64,000 bases of DNA from Desulfurobacteriaceae bacterium (lineage in GTDB: Bacteria > Aquificota > Aquificia > Desulfurobacteriales > Desulfurobacteriaceae): assembly GCA_027068415.1 (NCBI GenBank), contig JAMOTD010000027.1:25670-89669 (forward strand). The letters run 5' to 3'. The position numbers and the translations under genes are program-made. The notes beneath the pieces were generated by a model. That model saw only the letters and a program-made list of their open reading frames with translations, had not been told where the DNA came from and did not search any database. Shown in pieces: positions 6,966 to 19,000 of this stretch. The first letter of the stretch is position 1; the number at the start of each line of letters is the position of its first letter.

Positions 6966-9593
6966 TTATTCCATATTCTTAAGCTGCTCTAAGGTAGAGG
7001 AGAGTTTGGCGTGGAGCTCCTTGAGCTCTTTTAGTTCTTCTTTGTTCTTCTCAACTACCTCTTTGGGAGCTCTCGTTAAGAAGTTCTCGTTTGAGAGCTT
7101 CTTCTCCAGCTTTTCAATCTCCTTGGCCATCTTCTCTAACTTCTTCTTAATCCTCTCTATCTCTTTGGCCACGTCTATCAGCTGGCCGACCTTAACGTAG
7201 ACTTCAACTCCTGGAAGGAAGAAGGAGACTGAACCGGCAGGGGCTTCGTTGGTTTTGTGAATTTGTGAAACCCTTGCCATCTGCTTAATTGCAGGTGCCA
7301 TCTTTGCAATGGTCTCAATGAGTTTTTCGTCCTCTGTTTTAACGAATACTTCAACCTCTGTTGAAGGAGGAATTGAGAGCTCCGCCTTAACATTCCTTAT
7401 TCCCCTTATGAGCTCTTTAACCGTCTCAACGAGCCGGGCAACCTCAGGGAAGGCGCAACACTCCTTTGCAGGCCAGGGAGCAATGACTATTGACTCTGCG
7501 TCTTTGTTTGGGAGTTTCTGGTAAATCTCCTCGCTTATAAAGGGCATAATCGGGTGAAGAAGCTTTAGAGCTTCCCTTAGAACCCTTAAAAGAGTGTGGG
7601 CGGCGGTTCTCTTTTCCTCTTCGCTTCCCCTGTAGAGCCTGTGTTTTGTGAACTCAACGTACCAGTCGGCAAGCTCGTTCCAGATAAACTGGTAAACTGC
7701 CTTTGCGGCGTCGTTGAAGCGGTAGCTCTCAAGGGCCCTGTCGTACTCCTCAACTGCCTCAGAGAGCTTTGTCAGTATCCACATATCCTCAGGTGCGTAA
7801 GCTACCGAACCTTCCGTTTTAATCCCTTCTGTAGCTGTTAAAACGAACCTTCCGATATTCCACACTTTGTTTGCAAAGTGGCGGTAGCCCTCAATAATTC
7901 TCTCCGAAAGCCTTATGTCCCTTCCCTGTGCCGCCAGGGCTGCCAGAGTAAACCTTAAGGTGTCTGCCCCGTACTTCTCAACCATCTTCAAGGGGTCTAT
8001 TACGTTCCCCTTGGTCTTACTCATCTTCTGGCCCTTCTCGTCCCTGACTAAGGCGTGTACGTAAACGTCTGCAAAGGGCCTCTTTCTTGTAAAGTGGTAG
8101 CCCATCATCATCATTCGGGCCACCCAGAAGAAGATGATGTCAAAGCCGGTTACCAGTAAATCGGTGGGGTAGAAGGCCTTTAAGTCGTCTGTCTCTTCGG
8201 GCCAGCCGAACACCCCGAAGGGCCACAGGGCAGAGCTAAACCACGTGTCAAGGACGTCCTCGTCCTGTTTGAGGTTGTAGCTCCCGCAGTTTTCACACTT
8301 TTCGGGGGCTTCCTCGGCAACGTTTACGTGGCCGCACTCAAGACAGTACCATGCCGGAATCCTGTGTCCCCACCAGATTTGCCTTGAAATGCACCAGTCT
8401 CTTATGTTGTACATCCAGTCAAAGAAGGTGTTCTCCCACTGCTTCGGAATGAACTTTACCTCTCCGCTCTTAACCGCTTCAATCGGCTTTTGGGCAAGGG
8501 GTTTAGTCTTAACGAACCACTGCTCTGTTAGGTAGGGCTCAATTACGGTCTTGCAGCGGTAGCAGTGGCCTACGGCGTGGGTGTGGGGCTCAACTTTCTC
8601 AAGGAGCTCCTCTTCCTTCAGCATTGCAACGATGGCTTCCCTTGCTTCAAACCTGTCCATCCCCTTAAATGGAGGAACCGTAATCCTTCCCCAGTCGTCC
8701 ATTACCTGTATTTCGGGAAGGCCGTGCCTCTGGGCGACCTCGTAGTCGTTAAAGTCGTGGGCGGGAGTGATTTTTACCGCTCCCGTTCCGAATTCAGGGT
8801 CAACGTACTCGTCGGCTATCACTGGAATTTCCCTTCCGACTATGGGAAGTCTCAGCTTCTTTCCGACTAAGTGGGCGTACCTTTCATCTTTGGGGTTGAC
8901 TGCTACTGCAACGTCTCCCAAGAGCGTTTCGGGCCTCGTTGTTGCAACTACTACGTAGCCATCCTCTCCGACAATCGGGTAGCGTATGTACCAGAGGTTC
9001 CCCTGCTCCTCCTCGTGCTCAACCTCAAGGTCGGAAAGGGCGGTGTGGCACCTCGGGCACCAGTTTATTAACCTCTTTCCCCTGTAAATGAGCCCCTCTC
9101 TGTAAAGGCTTACGAAGGCCCTCCTAACGGCCTTAGAAAAGCCCTCGTCCATCGTGAACCTTTCTCTCTCCCAGTCGCAGGAGGTTCCCAGCTTCTTGAG
9201 CTGGTTAATAATCCTGCTTCCGTACTTCTCCTTCCACTCCCATACCCTCTTTAAGAACTCTTCTCTGCCGACGTCGTGGCGGGTTAACCCCTCTTTTGCC
9301 AGCTCCCTTTCAACCACCCACTGGGTTGCGATTCCGGCGTGGTCTGTTCCAGGGACCCAGCAGACCTCATACCCCTTCATTCTCTTCCAGCGGCAGATAA
9401 TGTCCTGAAGGGTTGAGTTAAGGGCGTGGCCTACGTGGAGAACTCCCGTTACGTTGGGAGGAGGCAGAACTACGCTGAACTTCTTCTTTTCTCCCTTTAA
9501 AACCTTTTTCTCGTCTGCGTGGAAGTAGCCTTTGCTGAGCCACTCTCTGTACCACTTATCCTCAAAGAGTGCTGGATTGTAGGTCGGCTCCAT
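6966..9593 (-). CDS. valS: valyl-tRNA synthetase
   Basis: The 875-aa class I synthetase charges tRNA-Val in the cytoplasm. The HIGH motif appears as HVGHAL at residues 53-58 and the KMSKS loop as KMSKT at 523-527. A CP1 editing domain ([17 protein letters not shown] near 216-232), a Zn-ribbon-like CxxC pair region (CLECG, CENCG near 424-445) and a C-terminal coiled coil (about 800-870) complete the usual layout. Length is typical. The ATG has GGAGGAGG just upstream. It is transcribed away from the tRNA-Arg gene and precedes the McrBC operon on the same strand. Confidence 0.97.
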   Translation of the reverse strand: MEPTYNPALFEDKWYREWLSKGYFHADEKKVLKGEKKKFSVVLPPPNVTGVLHVGHALNSTLQDIICRWKRMKGYEVCWVPGTDHAGIATQWVVERELAKEGLTRHDVGREEFLKRVWEWKEKYGSRIINQLKKLGTSCDWERERFTMDEGFSKAVRRAFVSLYREGLIYRGKRLINWCPRCHTALSDLEVEHEEEQGNLWYIRYPIVGEDGYVVVATTRPETLLGDVAVAVNPKDERYAHLVGKKLRLPIVGREIPVIADEYVDPEFGTGAVKITPAHDFNDYEVAQRHGLPEIQVMDDWGRITVPPFKGMDRFEAREAIVAMLKEEELLEKVEPHTHAVGHCYRCKTVIEPYLTEQWFVKTKPLAQKPIEAVKSGEVKFIPKQWENTFFDWMYNIRDWCISRQIWWGHRIPAWYCLECGHVNVAEEAPEKCENCGSYNLKQDEDVLDTWFSSALWPFGVFGWPEETDDLKAFYPTDLLVTGFDIIFFWVARMMMMGYHFTRKRPFADVYVHALVRDEKGQKMSKTKGNVIDPLKMVEKYGADTLRFTLAALAAQGRDIRLSERIIEGYRHFANKVWNIGRFVLTATEGIKTEGSVAYAPEDMWILTKLSEAVEEYDRALESYRFNDAAKAVYQFIWNELADWYVEFTKHRLYRGSEEEKRTAAHTLLRVLREALKLLHPIMPFISEEIYQKLPNKDAESIVIAPWPAKECCAFPEVARLVETVKELIRGIRNVKAELSIPPSTEVEVFVKTEDEKLIETIAKMAPAIKQMARVSQIHKTNEAPAGSVSFFLPGVEVYVKVGQLIDVAKEIERIKKKLEKMAKEIEKLEKKLSNENFLTRAPKEVVEKNKEELKELKELHAKLSSTLEQLKNME

Positions 9594-9644
9594 TTTCCTC
9601 CTCCTTTTTCCTTAAAGCTTTGGAAATTTTAGCTCTTTTTAAGG

Positions 9645-9672
9645 TTGAAAAGTCAGCCTGCGGGGATAAATT
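9645..9672 (+). promoter_or_regulatory. probable promoter of tRNA-Arg
   Basis: TTGAAA (9645-9650) and TAAATT (9667-9672) are 16 bases apart, placing a start about 7-8 bases before the tRNA. The -10 lies within the near-perfect palindrome at 9661-9680 (CGGGGATAAATTTATTCCCG). Confidence 0.45.
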
Positions 9673-9686
9673 TATTCCCGAAATCC

Positions 9687-9763
9687 GCGCCCGTAGCTCA
9701 ACTGGATAGAGCGTGGGACTACGGATCCCAAGGTTGCAGGTTCGACTCCTGCCGGGCGCGCCA
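9687..9763 (+). tRNA. tRNA-Arg(ACG)
   Basis: A complete cloverleaf: acceptor GCGCCCG/CGGGCGC, D arm GCTC...GAGC, anticodon arm TGGGA-CTACGGA-TCCCA with anticodon ACG, T arm GCAGG-TTCGACT-CCTGC, discriminator G and encoded CCA. The wobble A34 is the substrate of TadA, whose gene begins 242 bases downstream. Confidence 0.96.
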
Positions 9764-9795
9764 CTTTTGAGTTTACAGAAATGTTGCTAAGAAAG

Positions 9796-9992
9796 CCCTG
9801 CTTTTTAAAGCAGGGATGAATTAGGGGAGGTGGGTGGGTTATAATAGAGAATGAAGATGAAGACAGCGGTAGAGAAGCTTAAAGGAGAAGGAAAACTCCT
9901 AAAAACCCTACCCGTGGACTGCGGGGAGGTTAAGCCCGTGGAGTGGGGTTTTTCCCACGATGAAGCGGGAAGCCCCCGACTTTAGTCGGGGG
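9796..9992 (+). mobile_element. IS200/IS605-type element remnant
   Basis: About 200 bases bounded by two hairpins: CCCTGCTTT-TT-AAAGCAGGG (9796-9815) and CCCCCGAC-TTTA-GTCGGGGG (9973-9992). The second has the form of an IS605-family right end. Between them lies a short reading frame resembling the C-terminus of TnpB. No TnpA or TnpB catalytic region is left, so this is an internally deleted, immobile or trans-mobilised remnant. It sits between tRNA-Arg and tadA, and its right hairpin directly precedes the tadA ribosome-binding site. Exact element ends cannot be fixed from one copy. Confidence 0.6.
9851..9985 (+). pseudogene. TnpB C-terminal fragment
   Basis: The 44-codon frame contains LLKTLPVDCGEVKPVEW near residues 16-32 and ends EAGSPRL with the stop inside the right-end hairpin. 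This matches the usual C-terminal tail of IS605-family TnpB (PVDCGE... EAGSPR...). The zinc ribbon and RuvC domains are absent. A TATAAT (9840-9845) lies just upstream. Confidence 0.6.
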
Positions 9993-10005
9993 AGGAAGTC
10001 ACACG

Positions 10006-10452
10006 ATGGAAGACCTCCTCTTCCTTAATGAGGCCCTCAAGGAGGCTGAGAAGGCCTTTTCCTACGGCGAAGTCCCCGTTGGAGCTGTTATTGTTAAGGA
10101 CGGCCGGATAATTTCAAGGGCTTTTAACAGGAAAGAGTTCCTCCAAGACCCTACCGCCCACGCAGAAATCCTCGCAATCAGAGAGGCCTCAAGGAAGTTG
10201 AACTCTTGGAGGTTGACCGGCTGCACCCTCTACTCAACGGTTGAGCCCTGCGCCATGTGTGCCGGTGCTATAATCCAGGCAAGGGTTGAAAGGGTGGTTT
10301 ACGCCGTTGCCGACCCCAAGTTCGGCGGGGTGGAGAGTTTGTTTAAAATTCTTTCAGATAGAAGAGTCAACCACAGACCGGAGGTTGTTAAGATAGAGCT
10401 TGAGGAGGCGGTAGAGCTCCTTAGGAGCTTCTTTAAGCTTTTACGCCCCTAA
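10006..10452 (+). CDS. tadA: tRNA(adenine34) deaminase
   Basis: The 148-aa enzyme deaminates A34 of tRNA-Arg(ACG) to inosine so that it can read CGU/CGC/CGA. Zinc-dependent deaminase motifs are clear: HAEILAI with His and catalytic Glu near residues 46-48, and EPCAMCAG with the two Cys ligands near 78-81. Length is typical. ATG start with GGAGG about ten bases upstream, right after the IS605-type hairpin. The gene lies just downstream of its substrate tRNA and 2 bases before tRNA-Ser. Nucleoside deaminases of other specificity (guanine deaminase) are less likely given length and context. Confidence 0.92.
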   Translation: MEDLLFLNEALKEAEKAFSYGEVPVGAVIVKDGRIISRAFNRKEFLQDPTAHAEILAIREASRKLNSWRLTGCTLYSTVEPCAMCAGAIIQARVERVVYAVADPKFGGVESLFKILSDRRVNHRPEVVKIELEEAVELLRSFFKLLRP

Positions 10453-10454
10453 AC

Positions 10455-10550
10455 GGAGAGGTGGCCGAGTCCGGCTTAAGGCGCCCGACTCGAAATCGGG
10501 TGTGGGGGCAAAAACCCCCACCGCGGGTTCAAATCCCGCCCTCTCCGCCA
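10455..10550 (+). tRNA. tRNA-Ser(CGA)
   Basis: A class II tRNA with long variable arm: acceptor GGAGAGG/CCTCTCC, anticodon arm CCCGA-CTCGAAA-TCGGG with anticodon CGA, variable arm GTGGGGG-CAAAAA-CCCCCAC, T arm GCGGG-TTCAAAT-CCCGC, discriminator G and encoded CCA. It begins 2 bases after the tadA stop and is probably co-transcribed with tadA and recA. Confidence 0.96.
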
Positions 10551-10588
10551 CTTCCCCCCATCAAACCCTTATTTCTCAAGGAGTGCCT

Positions 10589-11584
10589 ATGCAAGAGGAA
10601 AGGAGAAAAGTTCTTGAAGACGCCCTTAGGAGAATTAAGAAGGAGTACGGAGAGGGCTCCGTAATGTTCTTGGGCGAAAAGCCCGTAGAGAAAGTTCCCG
10701 CAATCTCCACCGGCTCAATTGCAATTGATAGGATTACCGGAATCGGCGGAGTTCCCAGGGGAAGGATTACCGAAATCTACGGCCCCGAGTCCTCCGGAAA
10801 AACGACCCTCGCCCTTCACGTTATTGCAAACGCTCAGAAAGAGGGGGGAGTCGCTGCCTTTATTGACGCCGAGCACGCCCTTGACCCGACCTACGCAAAG
10901 AAGTTAGGGATAAACCTTGAGGAGCTCCTTGTCTCCCAGCCCGACAGCGGCGAACAGGCCCTTGAAATTGCAGAGACTTTGGTGCGCAGCGGTGCGGTTG
11001 ACGTTATAGTGGTTGACTCGGTTGCCGCCCTCGTTCCAGAGGCCGAAATCAAGGGAGACATGGGAGATTCCCACGTCGGCCTTCAGGCAAGGCTCATGTC
11101 TCAGGCCTTGAGGAAGCTGACTGCGGCAGTTAACAAGAGCAACTGTGCCCTGATTTTCATCAACCAGATTAGGGAAAAAATCGGGACGATGAGCTACGGA
11201 GGCCCTCAGGAAACTACCCCGGGAGGTAGAGCTCTCAAGTTCTACTCCTCAATGAGAATGGAAATCAGAAACGTCGGCCAGATAAAAGGTAAAAACGATG
11301 AAAGGATAGGCCACAAAGCAAAAGTTAAAATAGTAAAGAACAAGTTAGCGCCGCCCTTCAGGGAAGCTATTGTTGAGGTCTACTACGGAGAGGGAATCTC
11401 AAGGGAGTCAGACCTTTTAAACCTCGGCGAGGAGCTCGGGCTTGTTAAAAAGAGCGGTTCCTGGTACTCCTTCGGAAACATGAGGCTGGGGCAGGGGAAA
11501 GAGAATGCAAGACAGTTCCTTAAGGAGAACCCTGAAGTGGCCAAGGAGCTTGAGGAGAAGATAATGGAGGCACTCGGTGGCTAA
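10589..11584 (+). CDS. recA: RecA recombinase
   Basis: The 331-aa protein catalyses strand exchange in homologous recombination and activates SOS-type responses. Walker A GPESSGKT is at residues 65-72 and the conserved loop segment [14 protein letters not shown] follows near 137; the L2 region [13 protein letters not shown] lies near 191. The start chosen is ATG 10589 ([13 protein letters not shown]) with AAGGAG 5-10 bases upstream; an upstream in-frame GTG falls inside tRNA-Ser. It is shorter than E. coli RecA (353 aa), mostly at the C-terminus. Its stop overlaps the pilT start by 8 bases. No LexA-box is evident. Confidence 0.97.
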   Translation: MQEERRKVLEDALRRIKKEYGEGSVMFLGEKPVEKVPAISTGSIAIDRITGIGGVPRGRITEIYGPESSGKTTLALHVIANAQKEGGVAAFIDAEHALDPTYAKKLGINLEELLVSQPDSGEQALEIAETLVRSGAVDVIVVDSVAALVPEAEIKGDMGDSHVGLQARLMSQALRKLTAAVNKSNCALIFINQIREKIGTMSYGGPQETTPGGRALKFYSSMRMEIRNVGQIKGKNDERIGHKAKVKIVKNKLAPPFREAIVEVYYGEGISRESDLLNLGEELGLVKKSGSWYSFGNMRLGQGKENARQFLKENPEVAKELEEKIMEALGG

Positions 11585-12680
11585 GATAGACCTTGACCAG
11601 CTCTTAATAAAAGCACACAAGATAGGGGCTTCCGACCTTCACCTGAGGGTCAAGGCCCCTCCCATACTCAGGGTTAACGGAAAACTGGTAAAGCTTGACC
11701 TCCCTCCTTTGGAGGTTAAGGACATAGACGAGTTTGTGAAAAAGATACTTCCCTTAGAGAAGAGGAAAGAGATTCCTTACATAAAGAACATAGACCTTGC
11801 TTACTCACTACCCGGAGTCTGCAGATTCAGGGTTAACGTCTTTAAGCAGAGGGGAACCTTTGCAATCGTTATGAGGACAATCCCCGTTGAGGTTCCCAAA
11901 ATTGAAGATCTTAACTTACCCGAAGTTATAAAGAAGATAGCCCTTTACCCCAGGGGGCTTGTTTTAGTTACCGGTACTACGGGTTCAGGTAAATCAACAA
12001 CCCTTGCTGCAATGCTTAACGAGTTAAATGAGAAGGACGCAAGGGTAGTGATAACAATTGAGGACCCTGTTGAGTACCTCCACAGGGACAAGAAGTGCCT
12101 CTTTTACCAGAGGGAAATTGGTAGTGATGCTGAAGATTTCTTTACGGCCTTAAGGGCTGCCTTAAGGGAAGACCCCGACGTAATTTTGGTGGGCGAAATG
12201 AGAGACCCTGAGACAGTAAGGACAGCTCTTGATGCTGCTGAAACCGGCCACATGGTCTTTTCAACTCTTCATACCCTTGATGCCAAGGAGACGATAAATA
12301 GGGTTATCTCGTTCTTTCCCCTTGACCAACAGCAGGCTATTAGGTTTCAGTTGGCTTCAGTTTTAAAAGCTACTATATCCCAGAGATTAATTCCAAGGGC
12401 TGATGGTAAAGGAAGGGTTCCCGCAGTTGAAGTAATGATTGTTACTGAGGCGATAAAAGAGAGGATAATGAACCCTGAGCTGACGGAAGAGATTCCCCAC
12501 TTCATTGAAAAAGGGCACGAAGTTTACGGTTCTCAGACCTTTGACCAATCTCTCTACGAGCTCTGGCGTAAAGGCCTTATTACGAAGGAAGAAGCCCTCA
12601 AGTACGCTACAAAGCCCGACGACTTAAGGCTCAAGATGGAGGGAATCTTTTCAGGCGGGGCCGGGATAGATGGAATTTAG
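11577..12680 (+). CDS. pilT: PilT-type twitching motility ATPase
   Basis: The 367-aa protein is a hexameric retraction ATPase of type IV pili, acting at the inner membrane. Walker [10 protein letters not shown] is at 133-141; the Asp box ([10 protein letters not shown]) near 159, Walker B ([15 protein letters not shown]) near 194, and His box ([14 protein letters not shown]) near 220 are all present. [18 protein letters not shown] near 255 supports PilT over PilB. GTG start overlaps the recA stop by 8 bases; its own stop overlaps recX by 11. No other pilus gene is visible, so its place between recA and recX is notable. Confidence 0.95.
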   Translation: MAKIDLDQLLIKAHKIGASDLHLRVKAPPILRVNGKLVKLDLPPLEVKDIDEFVKKILPLEKRKEIPYIKNIDLAYSLPGVCRFRVNVFKQRGTFAIVMRTIPVEVPKIEDLNLPEVIKKIALYPRGLVLVTGTTGSGKSTTLAAMLNELNEKDARVVITIEDPVEYLHRDKKCLFYQREIGSDAEDFFTALRAALREDPDVILVGEMRDPETVRTALDAAETGHMVFSTLHTLDAKETINRVISFFPLDQQQAIRFQLASVLKATISQRLIPRADGKGRVPAVEVMIVTEAIKERIMNPELTEEIPHFIEKGHEVYGSQTFDQSLYELWRKGLITKEEALKYATKPDDLRLKMEGIFSGGAGIDGI

Positions 12681-13116
12681 GGAGGTTTTCTCCTACGCCC
12701 TCTCGCTCCTTTTAAGAAGGGATTACTCCGAGAAAGCCCTTACGGAGAAGTTGAGGAAGAAGTTTCCCGAAGTTTGCCGGGAGGAGCTCCTGAGGGTTGT
12801 TGAGGAGCTCTCGGCACAGGGATTCCTTGACGAGTACAGGGCGGTGTGGAGCTACTTTGAATTAAAAGTTAAAAAGGGCTGGGGCAGAAGGAAGATAGCC
12901 TTCAGCCTGAGGCAGAAGGGCTTTAAGCCGGAAGTTATTAAAGAGGTGGAGCTCTCCTTCCCCTTTGATTACTCTTACGCAGTTAGAGAGGTTTTGAAGA
13001 AATATCCCCATGACAGGTTAAAGGCAAAGAGGTTTCTCCTCCAGAGGGGCTTTACCTTCTGTGAAGTTGACAGGATTTTGAGGGAGGCAGGGGGAGAGCC
13101 CCCTACCTCGGAGTAA
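12670..13116 (+). CDS. recX: RecX regulatory protein
   Basis: The 148-aa helical protein fits the RecX family, which binds RecA filaments and limits their extension. It shows tandem three-helix repeats with the conserved features YALSLLLRRDYSEKALTEKL (about 8-27), LSAQGFLDEYRAVWSYF (about 47-63) and GRRKIAFSLRQKGF (about 71-85). Position downstream of recA and upstream of alaS matches the classical recA-recX-alaS order, but pilT intervenes. ATG start lies inside the end of pilT. Confidence 0.85.
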   Translation: MEFREVFSYALSLLLRRDYSEKALTEKLRKKFPEVCREELLRVVEELSAQGFLDEYRAVWSYFELKVKKGWGRRKIAFSLRQKGFKPEVIKEVELSFPFDYSYAVREVLKKYPHDRLKAKRFLLQRGFTFCEVDRILREAGGEPPTSE

Positions 13117-15923
<2,807 letters not shown>

Positions 15924-15961
15924 AGCATTTATATAAAAAATTCTGAACATATATCTTCACT

Positions 15962-15982
15962 TTTTATCAAAAACTGATAAAA
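15962..15982. promoter_or_regulatory. inverted repeat upstream of the octaheme cytochrome gene
   Basis: TTTTATC-AAAAACT-GATAAAA forms 7-bp arms in an AT-rich stretch (15920-16020) ahead of the cytochrome gene. It could be an operator for a dimeric regulator. No clear -35/-10 pair can be assigned. Confidence 0.4.
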
Positions 15983-16032
15983 TCATGAAGCCTGCATTGT
16001 AAACGATTTGTAAATTTCTTCGGAGGTATTCC

Positions 16033-19000
16033 ATGGGAAGAAAGTGGAGGAGGAGCAGGCTCACCCTTACTACGGGTTTTATACTGTCTGCCCTTGTCGC
16101 TTCTCAGGCCTCTGCCCAGCACCCTGCCGTTAAGCTCATTGACGTTGAGGGTAAGCCTGAGGTTGAACAGCTTGACTCAAGTAAGACTGTAACCGTTCAA
16201 AACAAAGACGGCCGAGAGGTTCAGCTCATTAAGGGAACTCCCATCAGCTTTGAGAAAACCTGTGCTCAGTGTCACAAGGATATAATCACCGATGTAAGGG
16301 CCTCCCACCACGGTGCGGTCGGCCTCCACGACATGGGCTGGATGGACAACCACGAGACGAGGGGAGACGACACCGGAACGAAGGACTTCGTTACAAACGA
16401 ACTTCTTAAGATGCGCTACTTCAGGACGAAGTCCCACTACGGAGGCTGGTGACCTCCCTCCTACCGCCAGTTGGCGGCAAAGAAACCCCTTAAAGACCCT
16501 GCAGTTCCCGACGGTGCGGTTGACGGCGTTGACTATAACACCGGCGGTGATATGAACGCCTACAAGGGTTTCAACTTTGACATGGGTACTATGAACCAAA
16601 ACATAACATGTAACTCGTGTCATGCAGGAGGAGGGGCAGCTCAGTTTGGAAGGGAGGAGAAATCTCTTGATGAGGTTTTAGAGGAGAAGCTGGGAGCGGA
16701 GCTCTGGGAGGCTCTTGAAAACAAGGACTGGTTCATTCATGAAGATGAGTACCTTGCAAAGACGGGAATTGACGGCGACCTCCTCGGCTACTCCGATTAC
16801 GAAGTCGGTGCCGGATACCTCGGTAAACCGGGGGTATTTAACTACAAGAGGGCCGGCGTTAACGATACCGACTGCTTCATGTGCCACGCCGACGCCTCTT
16901 CTAATAAGAGGATAGTCTCCGAAGTAAACGGAACGAAGGTCTACCCCTTAATGCCTGCCAACCCGAGGGTAATGGTATTTAAGGGTATGACTGCCGATGG
17001 TGAGACAATTGTTATTTCTCTCGGTTTCCCCCCGAAAATAGGGGAGGTTATTAACGGGAAGGAAGTTAAGAAAGTTGACTCTGCTTACTACAACTCCGTT
17101 CCCCTCTCCGTTCTAAACAGCGTCTACAACGACCCCAACCTTGATGACAGGATAACCGATAAGGATAATCAGGAGCTCAAGTTCTACCTCTACCCCAACA
17201 ATGCAAACGGCGCGACGAGGGAAGTTGCAAGGGTAGTCTACTTTGAGCATAAGGATAAGACAAAGGACAAGGACGGCGGAGAGGTTTACGTTAACGGCGG
17301 TGCCGTTACCTTTAAGGACACTGATGGTGATGTAGTTTACAGGACATTTGCAGGTTTCTTCTTTAAGTACATCTCCACTGCATCCCTAATGGGCGTTGAT
17401 ACAGACGGAGACGGCGTCCCCCTTGCCTACGTAAGGTTCGTTAAGGACGAGAACGGCTTCTGGAGACCCGAGGTCTACTACGATGCAGATGAGTTTGAGG
17501 GAGGAGAGGTAGAGCTCCCAATCCTTGAAAACAGGATTGGCGATAAGAACACTCCCTCAACCGAAGTTTCTCCCCAAGACTACACCTACTCCGTTCCTGA
17601 AAAACTCGGAGATGCCAACGACCCCTACCCCAAAATGACCAGGGCCGATAAGAATAGGGAGTGGGGCTACGTCTGCTCTTACTGTCACATGGCTATCCCC
17701 TATAAGAGCGGAGAGACCTCTGACGGTAAAAGTGTTTATACTTGGGTAACCAGGAAGGGAACTCTTGGCCTTGCCGCTGAAATCGTCAAAAGGGGAGATG
17801 TCTTCTCCTACGACCTCCACAGGGGAGGAGAGGAAAAGGGCAACCTTCCCTATGATGCCTTCGTTGGAGTTGACTTCAGCGACCAAAATGAGAAGCGGCA
17901 AGCTTTCGGCAGAATGCTTACGGCAAAGTCTGTAGTCTCCTTTGACGACATCCCCATAGGCTACGACGTCCACTTTGACAGTGAAGTAGGAAATATGACC
18001 TGTCTCTCCTGCCACGGTGAGGGCTCCCTCTCTCCTGAGGAGAAGAAGTACCACCCGATTCACCACGACTTCCTCAAAGGAAACGACTGGGGAGGTCACT
18101 GGGACCAGTCCCTTGACTACAACCCCTCCTTAAAAACCTGCGTTGACTGTCACTTCGGCGGCTCAAGGCAGCTTGCTGCAGAGGTTCACTCTGATGCTTT
18201 CGGGCCTGGTGGAAATTCTGCAGTTCACATGGAGAAAGTCGCGTGTGAAGTCTGCCATATCCCATTTAAAACCCACTGGACTTTCAGGACTTTCTATGAC
18301 GTCCTTGGCTACTCCTACAACTTTGATAACAGAATGCTTGCCTACGACCTTGAAAACGGAACTGTTCAGAAGCTTCCCGAGAGTATGTTTACTCCGGGCT
18401 TTGGCCCCTTCATGCCTATTGCAGGGTACGGAGCTCCCCAGCCCTTCTGCATAGTCAGAACCGATGACGGCAAGGATACTGTAGTTCCCATTTATCAGGC
18501 AGACTTTGACCCGAGGCAGGCCGCTCTGAGGTACAAGCAGGATATGTTCGGAATCTGGAAAGTTCCCGAGGGAACCTTCCCGTGGGCTTGGGCTCCTGTA
18601 ATTATCAACAACGGTTTCAGGCCCGATACGCCCGGTGGCCAGAAGTTTATGTACAGGATTGCCAACCCGTTAACCCTCGTTACCTGGTACGATAAATCAA
18701 CGGGCAAAGTCCTTTACACCCGCGAAATTGCAGCAGCCTTAGACGGTACCGTCAAGTCAGAAGCGGCATCTAAGGGAATTCTCCCTGCAGGACAGAGCGA
18801 GAAGAGGGTTCCGGCCTACTTTATTGAGGGCGGTAAAGTCTGCGTTAAGACAATCCTCGGTAAGTACATCTGCGACGACAACGGCGATTACCTGCCTGAA
18901 ATTGATACTGACGCAGAGTACGAGGACATGAAGGCCGCCCTCACGGAGGTTCTCAAGGCCGAAGGGGTTAAAAACCCTGAGCCCGTCTTTTACCTCTGGA

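Noticed and set aside
10502..10588. Longer recA start at GTG 10502
   Set aside because: It lies inside tRNA-Ser. ATG 10589 has a proper ribosome-binding site and gives the usual RecA N-terminus.
16033..16120. Tat signal in the cytochrome N-terminus (RRSRLTL)
   Set aside because: c-type cytochromes are exported unfolded by Sec, and the motif lacks the usual S/T before RR and the Phe-Leu-Lys end.
16177..16623. 148-aa minus-strand frame across the UGA region of the cytochrome gene
   Set aside because: Antisense to haem-binding coding sequence; no recognisable protein and no ribosome-binding site.
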